DNA of 39,440 nucleotides, taken from positions 1-39,440 of the forward strand of contig JAKOPX010000234.1 of NCBI GenBank assembly GCA_029778665.1, read 5' to 3'. The stretch is from Bacillota bacterium (GTDB lineage Bacteria > Bacillota > Clostridia > Acetivibrionales > DTU013). Shown here one piece after another: positions 25,131 to 31,415 of the stretch. The notes under the pieces are model-generated. The model was given only the letters and a program-made list of their open reading frames with translations. It was not told the DNA's origin and did not search any database. The position numbers were made by a program, and so were the translations under genes. The first letter of the stretch is position 1; each line of letters begins with the position of its first letter.

Positions 25131-26250
25131 GTGTGCCGCCCCCTTTCCGTAAAAGCACTCCGGCAAGGCCGTTTTCCCAAGGTTCAAAAGTGTTGCCAAA
25201 GTGCCCCTTGATGGCAAGTTCCGCATACCCGCCTCGGCGAAGTCGTAAATACTGAATCATGGGAAGAACAGACAAGGGAAAGAGTGTCTCACAGCGTTCC
25301 TTGATTTCCTCAAGGTCACGGGTTTCTGTACCGAAGCAGTCAATATCCCAAAACAGAGGATCAGGTTTTCCAATCGCATAAGCGATGGAGACTTCGCATT
25401 CTTTGGCAAAGCCGGCAGAGATGATGCTTCTGGCCATCAGTCTCGCCATATAGGCCGCCGAGCGGTCCACCTTGGTCGGGTCTTTGCCTGAAAAGGCTCC
25501 GCCGCCGTGGTGTGAAAGTCCGGCATAAGTATCGACGGCAAGTTTTCTGCCAGTGAGTCCCGTATCGGCTTCCGGTCCTCCGAAGACAAAACGTCCGGTC
25601 GGATTGATATAGATATCGTCCTCCGAATAGGGTAATTTTCTATCAAGCACAGGACGGATAACTTCCGCCAAAATATCCTGTCTGAGTTCTGTTACATCAA
25701 GCTTCTCATCGTGCTGAGTGGAGAGAACAACCGACTGTACACGGCTTGCCTCGCTATCCTCATATTCCAGAACAACAAGACACTTGCCGTCCGGCTTAAG
25801 ACCTTTGACAATGCCTTCTTCGCGAACCTCCTCAAGTTTGCGTGTAAGCTTACGTGCCAGCACTTGGGCAAGCGGCAGGTACTCCGGTGTTTCATCTGTA
25901 GCATATCCGTAGACGATGCCCTGATCGCCCGCACCGATGAGACCTTCTAGATTAACCCCTTGAGCAATGTCCGGGCTTTGTTTATGTATTTTCGTCTTAA
26001 TCCGAAAACGGAAAGGGTCATAACCGATGTCTGCCAGAGCAAACCGTGCGGTTTGTTTTACATTTACTTTTGCACTGCTCGTGACTTCACCCGCAATCAG
26101 AATAAGACCTTTGGTTGCCATAACTTCCACGGCAACACGGGCATTCTTATCATCCCTCAGATACTTGTCCAGGATGCGGTCGGCGATATAGTCGCAGAGC
26201 TTGTCCGGATGACCCTTGGTCACGGATTCAGCGGCTTTATAATGTTTCAT
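25114..26250 (-). CDS. metK: S-adenosylmethionine synthetase
   Basis: A 378-residue MetK that makes SAM from methionine and ATP. GHPDKLCDYIADRILD, GAGDQGIVYGYATDET, NPTGRFVFGGPEADTGLTGR and HHGGGAFSGKDPTKVDRSAA are all present, as is GHFG near the end, so all main catalytic and metal-binding blocks look intact. The only oddity near the first is TK where bacterial enzymes usually have SE before GHPDK. It is translationally coupled on both sides: ATGA overlap with the C5 methyltransferase and 17 bases with the ParB methyltransferase. I infer it supplies SAM to those two enzymes during infection. The length is close to the usual bacterial 380-400. Confidence 0.95.
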   Translation of the reverse strand: MKHYKAAESVTKGHPDKLCDYIADRILDKYLRDDKNARVAVEVMATKGLILIAGEVTSSAKVNVKQTARFALADIGYDPFRFRIKTKIHKQSPDIAQGVNLEGLIGAGDQGIVYGYATDETPEYLPLAQVLARKLTRKLEEVREEGIVKGLKPDGKCLVVLEYEDSEASRVQSVVLSTQHDEKLDVTELRQDILAEVIRPVLDRKLPYSEDDIYINPTGRFVFGGPEADTGLTGRKLAVDTYAGLSHHGGGAFSGKDPTKVDRSAAYMARLMARSIISAGFAKECEVSIAYAIGKPDPLFWDIDCFGTETRDLEEIKERCETLFPLSVLPMIQYLRLRRGGYAELAIKGHFGNTFEPWENGLAGVLLRKGGGTHANDK

Positions 26251-27371
26251 TTCAACTCCTCCTCAGCACGTAATAATTCTCGGGCAACCGTCTCCGCTAC
26301 CGTGACGGTGACGGCGTTGCCCGCTTGTTTGTAGAGTTGCGACTCGGAACAGACTCCTGCCGCTTTTTCGTAAAGTTCATCGGGAAAACCCTGAAGCCTA
26401 AAACACTCACGGGGAGTTAATCTTCTGATGGCATAGTGTTTGCCGTCGGAAAGCATCACGCCGTGCCTATCCTGACCTGTAAGGGTATAGGAGGGCTCAC
26501 CGTCCTCTTTGAAGCGGCGGCAGGTGGGGTTTCTTGCCTTATCCCGCTCTGGCGTAAAAACAGCTCTCGCTTCCAAAACGCCTGTCCGCATCCCCTTGTT
26601 GTCGAGCCCGTGCCCGTAGGTGGCGACGATGCAGGTGGACTGATCTCTCGTTTTGACTTTGTCTTTATGAACTGTCATGCCTTCCTGCGAAATCAAATAG
26701 AGCCCGGTTTTTGCACCGAGCCCTCCTGCAGACGATTGAAGTGTGACGGATGTGCCACCCGGATCATAGACCCGATAGCCTTGGCTGCCATCTACAAGCC
26801 TTTTAAGAGTTTTGCCGTTTTCTCCCGTGAAAGGTAGTATTTCGCATCGGCCTCGGCTTCTAAGATGTCCAATAAGGAAAACCCGTTCTCTTGACTGGGG
26901 CACGCCATAGTCTTTGGAGTTGAGCACCTGCCAGAAGACGTCGTACCCTGCTTCGTCCATTTCAAGGAGAACTCGGGCAAAGTCCCATCCTCCATGAATC
27001 CCCAACAGATTTTTAACGTTTTCAGCAACAAGCCATCGGGGTTTATCGCTTTCCTTCTTGCCTTTGACGAGGTCAAGGACTGTAAAATAAAGTCCAGATC
27101 GCTGTGCACAAAGTCCTCTTTGATATCCTGCAACAGAGATGTCCTGGCAGGGAAAGCCGAAGGTCCAGCAGTCGGCAACGGGGATGTCTTCTGATTTAAT
27201 TTTTCTGATATCGTCACCAAACCACTCTCCCTTCGTATTAAACATGGCTTCATATGAGCTTCTGGCAAATTTGTCGTTTTCACAGCTTCCTGTGCATGTC
27301 CAGCCGACTCGTTCAAAGCCGAGCCTGAAGCCGCCAATGCCGGAAAACAAATCAATAAATGTGTGTGTCAT
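26247..27371 (-). CDS. DNA (cytosine-5) methyltransferase
   Basis: A 374-residue C5 methyltransferase. FIDLFSGIGGFRLGFERVGW is motif I, FGFPCQDISVAG motif IV with the nucleophile at Cys75, WLVAENVKNLLG motif VI, QSRERVFLIGH motif VIII, and QAGNAVTVTV motif X. The target-recognition region lies at about 200-310. It transfers a methyl group to cytosine C5 in double-stranded DNA, probably protecting phage DNA against host restriction. It starts at 27371, overlapping the small terminase gene by ATGA. No cognate endonuclease is next to it. The target sequence is unknown. Confidence 0.95.
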   Translation of the reverse strand: MTHTFIDLFSGIGGFRLGFERVGWTCTGSCENDKFARSSYEAMFNTKGEWFGDDIRKIKSEDIPVADCWTFGFPCQDISVAGYQRGLCAQRSGLYFTVLDLVKGKKESDKPRWLVAENVKNLLGIHGGWDFARVLLEMDEAGYDVFWQVLNSKDYGVPQSRERVFLIGHLRSRGRCEILPFTGENGKTLKRLVDGSQGYRVYDPGGTSVTLQSSAGGLGAKTGLYLISQEGMTVHKDKVKTRDQSTCIVATYGHGLDNKGMRTGVLEARAVFTPERDKARNPTCRRFKEDGEPSYTLTGQDRHGVMLSDGKHYAIRRLTPRECFRLQGFPDELYEKAAGVCSESQLYKQAGNAVTVTVAETVARELLRAEEELK

Positions 27372-27949
27372 CGCTCGCCCTCCTCTGTCCGAAGAAGGCG
27401 CTCCATCATGTCATCCTGGGGACTGCCGATAAAGGCGGTCGTCGTGTTCTGCTTAACGATGTCGAAAATCTCATACCAGATGAGATTGGCCTGCTTTTGA
27501 AAGGACTGACTCATGGAGACAAAAGGGCTGGCAATTGCACCGCCCGTCGTCGGATGTTTACCTAAGAGACCATAGGTGCTGATGGCCTGCTCACACTGGA
27601 TATATCGGGCAAAAGCCTGAGAATAGGATTCGAGAAGTCGCGGATTCACAAGCTTTTCACAGCGTCGGTCTTTCAGCCACTTCCAGGTCTCTGTATAGAT
27701 TTCATCCGCACCGAGGGGCTTGCCGTCCTTTTGCCTAGCGGAGAGGTAGTCCGAAGGACTCGGCATCTCTTCGCCGAACAGCTCGGACACATCATCCGGC
27801 TCATCCGGAGCAAAAAGTGCTTCCGGGTCAAAATCACAAGTTTCAAGTATTTTTGCATCTTTTCCGGCAACGATTTTATCGGCAAGTGCGTCCGGTTTAC
27901 TGCCGGCTTTCACTCGTCTGCCACCGCGGTATGTTCCGTCTTTTGCCAC
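27368..27949 (-). CDS. Terminase small subunit, P27 family
   Basis: A 193-residue P27-type small terminase: an N-terminal basic segment (KDGTYRGGRRVKAGSK), a middle acidic region (DPEALFAPDEPDDVSELFGE), then the helical core WKWLKDRRCEKLVNPRLLES and YIQCEQAISTYGLLGKHP. It recognises phage DNA and loads the large subunit for packaging. The start is GTG at 27949, eight bases after AAAGGAGG; 24 more codons are open above it but without a ribosome binding site. Being separated from the large subunit by the methyltransferase island is unusual relative to the standard adjacent pair, though known in some Firmicute prophages. Confidence 0.9.
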   Translation of the reverse strand: MAKDGTYRGGRRVKAGSKPDALADKIVAGKDAKILETCDFDPEALFAPDEPDDVSELFGEEMPSPSDYLSARQKDGKPLGADEIYTETWKWLKDRRCEKLVNPRLLESYSQAFARYIQCEQAISTYGLLGKHPTTGGAIASPFVSMSQSFQKQANLIWYEIFDIVKQNTTTAFIGSPQDDMMERLLRTEEGER

Positions 27950-28119
27950 AAAAGCACCTCCTTTCCGGCTGCTAGGGGTTAATCCCCCCTTTGAATTGAA
28001 GTTTTTTCGTGCGTGACCCACCGCCCGTTGATCGCTTAAAGCGCTGTGGAGATTGAGATCCCCCTAGGGAGGTGCTAAAACTTCGAAGCAAAGGAACAAA
28101 AAACTATGACCACACAAGT
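27950..28119. other. Putative cos / packaging-site region
   Basis: No gene. It lies between the HNH nuclease and the small terminase, where HK97-type cos phages with an HNH protein carry their cohesive-end site. It contains CCTAGG near 28064-28069 and inverted repeats such as AAGGGG...CCCCT around 27972-27993. The role is inference; the nick sites cannot be told from this sequence. Confidence 0.35.
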
Positions 28120-28473
28120 TCAGCCCCAGCGTCCGCCTTCTTTGGCGGTAATCCGGGAGTGACAAGATTTGCAAAGTGCCATCAGGTTCTCGTAGTCGTG
28201 TGTTCCGCCTTCAGAAAGCGGTGTGATGTGGTGGACTTCCTCGGCGGGCGTGTACCTGCCTTGCTTTCTGCACTCCTCACAGAGCGGGTGCGCAGTAAGA
28301 AAAGCCTTTCTGATCTTTCGCCAGCGTCTGCCGTAGCGTTTGGTCGTCTTGGGGTCACGCTGGTGGCGGTTGTAGTGGCGGTCAACTTCACGCTGATGTT
28401 TCTCGCAGTACCTGCCCTCCACCAGCTCGGGACAGCCGGGGAAGGAACAGGGCCGCTTGGGTTTTCTGGGCAT
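28120..28473 (-). CDS. HNH endonuclease (packaging-associated)
   Basis: A 117-residue HNH nuclease. An N-terminal Cys pair (CSFPGCPELVEGRYCEKHQR) is followed by CEECRKQGRYTPAEEVHHIT, GGTHDYENLMALCKSCHSRI: the HH and the later CxxC/N-H give the beta-beta-alpha metal fold. In cos phages, HNH proteins next to terminase stimulate cleavage at the cos site, and that is the likely role here. The start at 28473 has GGAGGTGG upstream. A terminator lies only about 18 bases before its start codon. Confidence 0.9.
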   Translation of the reverse strand: MPRKPKRPCSFPGCPELVEGRYCEKHQREVDRHYNRHQRDPKTTKRYGRRWRKIRKAFLTAHPLCEECRKQGRYTPAEEVHHITPLSEGGTHDYENLMALCKSCHSRITAKEGGRWG

Positions 28474-28490
28474 CGTCCACCTCCGGGCAT

Positions 28491-28524
28491 AAAAAAAGAC
28501 CCGGAGCACAGATGCCGCAGGTCT
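28491..28524 (-). terminator. Terminator abutting the HNH/terminase operon start
   Basis: On the minus strand AGACC-TG-CGG pairs with CCG-GGTCT and is followed by TTTTTTT. The HNH ATG lies about 18 bases further on, with only a ribosome binding site between. Confidence 0.8.
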
Positions 28525-28605
28525 CTATAGTTTTTCATCAGTATAAGAATAACAGGCTTCTTAGTTGCAAAGCACTCACAAACATTACCGGCTTTCTAAC
28601 ATTTA

Positions 28606-29013
28606 TTACCAATCATCGAAATCATTCTTCAAGGCTCTGAAAGCCTCGTTCCGATCTCTTGAAATTGTCATCTGACTGACGTGAAGCTCTTGTTCTAATT
28701 CCTGCCAGGAAAGCCGCCTGACATATAAGCCGTGAAGGATCTCCCGTTGACGCTGTGGTCTGCTCCTGATGGCGTAGTCCAACATCTGCAGTTCCCTCAG
28801 CCGCATTCTGGCATGCTTCATACGGTTTTCGATCCGCTCGTCACAGACGAAATCCAGGGAGCTCTGGATCTGCTTTAAGACCTGTCCCAGCTCATTTAGG
28901 CTGCCGTCAGGCTCCGGTATCGAAAGCTCAAGCATTCCTGCTAGAAAGCAGATGTCCGCTTCCAGTTCACATCTGTATTTTTCATAGGATTCAAACCGTT
29001 CCTGTATGGTCAT
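28606..29013 (-). CDS. Sigma-region-4-like late transcription regulator
   Basis: A 135-residue protein with a C-terminal sigma-70 region-4-type HTH (RPQRQREILHGLYVRRLSWQ, ELEQELHVSQMTISRDRNE) and an N-terminal helical domain (YEKYRCELEADICFLAGMLE). No region 2 is present, so it is not a classic sigma factor; proteins of this type drive late transcription or act with RNA polymerase in many Firmicute phages. The start at 29013 has GAGGAG upstream and overlaps the preceding regulator by 23 bases. The open frame extends upstream but lies in the other gene. It is last before the HNH/packaging operon, so late switching is the best guess. Confidence 0.8.
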   Translation of the reverse strand: MTIQERFESYEKYRCELEADICFLAGMLELSIPEPDGSLNELGQVLKQIQSSLDFVCDERIENRMKHARMRLRELQMLDYAIRSRPQRQREILHGLYVRRLSWQELEQELHVSQMTISRDRNEAFRALKNDFDDW

Positions 29014-29521
29014 CGTCAAATTTCTCCTCATAAAATCCGAAGTATTGATGCTGGTCGGCAAAGGTCTTAGCCATAAGTTCAACGGCTCTGGCCTTCTTGC
29101 GGTTAAGCTCCGAGCCGCTGATATTAAATTTCTGGCAGACCTCACCCCAGCGATGGTCTTCCAAAATCTCAAAGCTCAATAGGTTTCGATAGTATCTTGG
29201 CAAAGTCCGGATGCCGTATTGCACGAAGTCCACCTCACGGGCAACCTTGGCATAGGCCTTGTCCATTTCTTTTTCCGATACGTGATTCAGCAGCCAGGTG
29301 AGCCGCTTATAGGATGTGGCAATATAGAAGAGACGGTTCAAAGACCTCTGTTTTTTAATTCTGACTTGATCATCGCTCTTGCCGGGAAAGCTCAGCATCT
29401 CTAGGACTTCATCTGAAGTGATGGGAACAAAGTCCTTCATTTCCTGCTCCAGACGTTTCATCTCAGCGAGGTTCTCTGGATAGTCCTTCAACATTTGCCG
29501 AATGAGTTCAACATGTGCCAT
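28991..29521 (-). CDS. Sigma-like phage transcription regulator (upstream member)
   Basis: A 176-residue protein. N-terminal helices (MAHVELIRQMLKDYPENLAE) are followed by a helical middle and a C-terminal HTH-like stretch (LPRYYRNLLSFEILEDHRWG, EVCQKFNISGSELNRKKA). It looks like a relative of ArpU/sigma-70-region-4 late regulators. It overlaps the SNF2 gene by 14 bases and the next regulator by 23. Two tandem regulators of this kind may be a relay or alternate RNA-polymerase partners. The family call is by pattern only. Confidence 0.72.
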   Translation of the reverse strand: MAHVELIRQMLKDYPENLAEMKRLEQEMKDFVPITSDEVLEMLSFPGKSDDQVRIKKQRSLNRLFYIATSYKRLTWLLNHVSEKEMDKAYAKVAREVDFVQYGIRTLPRYYRNLLSFEILEDHRWGEVCQKFNISGSELNRKKARAVELMAKTFADQHQYFGFYEEKFDDDHTGTV

Positions 29522-30860
29522 CGCCGACCCTCGCTTTCACAGCCTGCATCAGGTTTTCCTGGGTCAGGTCTTTTTTTGCCAAAGCACGGACCACATCCCG
29601 GTCAATCGTGCCCTCGGCAATCAGACGGAAGATGACCACCGTATCTTTTTGTCCCTGCCGCCAGAGCCGGGCATTGGCCTGTTGGTAAAGCTCCAAAGAC
29701 CAAGGCAGGGAAAACCAGATCACGGTGGAGCCTCCGTGCTGAAGATTCAGCCCGTGTCCCATTGAAGCTGGATGAGCAATTGCCACAGGAATCTCACCCA
29801 GATTCCAAGACCGAAAGTCCTCCGGTGTTTTAATTTCCCAGGCTTCTTTGAAGCATTTTTGAATCCGTTCTTTGTCATGGCGGTAGTTGTAATAGATAAG
29901 AACAGGCTTGCCGTTGGCAGCTTCAATCAAGTCTTCCAAGGCATCAAGCTTTGCGGAATGAAGCTCGGCCACTGCCTTGTTCTCGTCATATACTGCACCT
30001 GATGCCATCTGCAGAAGCTTATTCGTTAAGACGGCGGCATTAACCGCATCAACGGTCTTGCCTTCCAGTTTTGCTACCATCTCACGCTCGAGTTGCTTGT
30101 ATTTCTCTTTGACTGCAGGCGGAAGCTTGACTGTAACATCCCGCTCCAGGCGTTCGGGCATATTAAGGAAGTCCTGGCTTTTCATGGAGACACAAAGATC
30201 AGATATGCGGTTGTAAATCCATTCCTCCGCACGGGGCTTTGGCCGGTAGGAATAAACAATCCAGCCGTTCATGCGGTCGGGTACAAAGAAGTCCGCCCGA
30301 TAGGTGCTGAGAGTCTTACCGAGCCGTTTGCCCTGATCCAAAAGATAAATTTCAGACCAGAGATCCATCAGGCCGTTCGTAGACGGTGTTCCTGTAAGAC
30401 CCACGACCCGGTCAATGCCAGGACGCTTTCTGCGAAGTGCCTTGAAGCGTTTGCTTGATGCGTTCTTAAAGCTTGAAAGCTCATCGATGACCAGCATGTC
30501 AAAGTCCCACTCACCAAGTTCAGCAAGCCAGGCGACATTTTCCCGGTTAATGACATAGATATCGGCAGGTCTCCTTAAAGCTTCAATCCGCTGGGCTTCC
30601 GTACCGAGAACTTTTGATATTCGAAGATAGGTCAGGTGATCCCATTTTTCGAGTTCCTCCGTCCAGGTGTTTTCTGCGACTCGAAGCGGCGCAATCACCA
30701 GCACCTTGCTGATGTCGAAGTAGTCAAACATCAAGTCCCAGATGGCGGACAGGGTAATCACGGTCTTGCCAAGTCCCGGCTCTAAAAAGAGACCACAGGC
30801 TTTCTGCTCGATGATTTTCTGCTTGGCATATTCCTGATAATCATGTGCCTTGTATTGCAT
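29508..30860 (-). CDS. SNF2/DEAD-like helicase
   Basis: A 450-residue superfamily 2 ATPase. LEPGLGKTVITLS (Walker A, 27-36) and VIDELSSFKN (motif II, DELS rather than the usual DEAH) are seen, followed by GLTGTPSTNG (motif III) and QQANARLWRQGQKDTVVIFR (motif VI). Phage proteins of this type are usually encoded next to a VRR-NUC nuclease and remodel replication or recombination intermediates. The start at 30860 follows GGAGGAATATTAA. It overlaps the nuclease by 20 bases and the next regulator by 14. The altered motif II is common in this phage group, but I cannot rank its activity. Confidence 0.92.
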   Translation of the reverse strand: MQYKAHDYQEYAKQKIIEQKACGLFLEPGLGKTVITLSAIWDLMFDYFDISKVLVIAPLRVAENTWTEELEKWDHLTYLRISKVLGTEAQRIEALRRPADIYVINRENVAWLAELGEWDFDMLVIDELSSFKNASSKRFKALRRKRPGIDRVVGLTGTPSTNGLMDLWSEIYLLDQGKRLGKTLSTYRADFFVPDRMNGWIVYSYRPKPRAEEWIYNRISDLCVSMKSQDFLNMPERLERDVTVKLPPAVKEKYKQLEREMVAKLEGKTVDAVNAAVLTNKLLQMASGAVYDENKAVAELHSAKLDALEDLIEAANGKPVLIYYNYRHDKERIQKCFKEAWEIKTPEDFRSWNLGEIPVAIAHPASMGHGLNLQHGGSTVIWFSLPWSLELYQQANARLWRQGQKDTVVIFRLIAEGTIDRDVVRALAKKDLTQENLMQAVKARVGDGTC

Positions 30861-31122
30861 TTAATATTCCTCCGATAGCCTCCGGGTCATCTAGGACAAA
30901 GACCTGAAAGCCTAATTTTCTTAATTGCTCGTGTCGATAAAGCTGCTGTGCTGTCGGTTCTTTGCCGGGTGCTTTTACTTCGACGAAGCCTGTCTTTCCG
31001 CCCAGTAGAAGCACCAGCCTGTCCGGCACTCCATTCCAGCCCGGTGAAATAAACTTCAGACACAAGCCGCCAGAGTGTTTGACTTCCCGTATCAGCTTTT
31101 GTTCAATCGATTTCTCACTCAC
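30841..31122 (-). CDS. VRR-NUC domain nuclease
   Basis: A 93-residue PD-(D/E)XK nuclease. The motif GWNGVPDRLVLLLGGKTGF then VEVKAPGKEP gives Asp and the E-x-K catalytic pair. Such phage nucleases cut Holliday-like or branched DNA and pair with SNF2 helicases encoded downstream. The GTG start at 31122 follows AGGAGGTCATACG and shares GTGA with the end of the possible gene upstream. Confidence 0.92.
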   Translation of the reverse strand: MSEKSIEQKLIREVKHSGGLCLKFISPGWNGVPDRLVLLLGGKTGFVEVKAPGKEPTAQQLYRHEQLRKLGFQVFVLDDPEAIGGILNAIQGT

Positions 31123-31415
31123 CGTATGACCTCCTGAACAAGATTAGGATTTAGAACAAGCAACAAACCCTTGTTCTTGCCAGAAAAGCCTGATTTCTCA
31201 AGCTTTTCACGGCATTTGTTCAGAACAAGTGAACGGAGATTTCCTATACGCGCGAAATGCGTATGTATGTGTGTACGCGCTCTACACATACTCTTTCTAT
31301 TAACTACTTTATTAAAATGTTGTTCTGTTGTTCTTATAGGTGTCGTATAAGCCTGATATAGCGGGCATTCATCTACAAAACAACCGATAAGAACATAGCT
31401 ACTTAAACGTTCCAC
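31119..31415 (-). CDS. Hypothetical short ORF between primase and nuclease (doubtful)
   Basis: A 98-codon frame with a GTG at 31415 overlapping the end of the VapE gene by 13 bases, and an end overlapping the VRR-NUC start by 4. GAGGG lies about nine bases before the start. The protein has low-complexity parts (RARTHIHTHFARIG) and an apolar end (KNKGLLLVLNPNLVQEVIR). The DNA is AT-rich with several GTTCT/AGAAC words and a perfect TTGTTC-A-GAACAA palindrome (31216-31228). The overlap layout favours a gene; the composition favours a regulatory gap. I list it as uncertain. Confidence 0.35.
   Translation of the reverse strand: MERLSSYVLIGCFVDECPLYQAYTTPIRTTEQHFNKVVNRKSMCRARTHIHTHFARIGNLRSLVLNKCREKLEKSGFSGKNKGLLLVLNPNLVQEVIR

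Noticed and set aside
23889-27371. A complete restriction-modification system
   Set aside because: Two methyltransferases are present, but no nuclease of the restriction type is found next to them; the HNH genes fit packaging and homing roles better.
28182-28538. A 118-codon minus-strand frame overlapping the HNH gene
   Set aside because: It is an out-of-frame shadow of the HNH gene, which has a proper ribosome binding site and motif.
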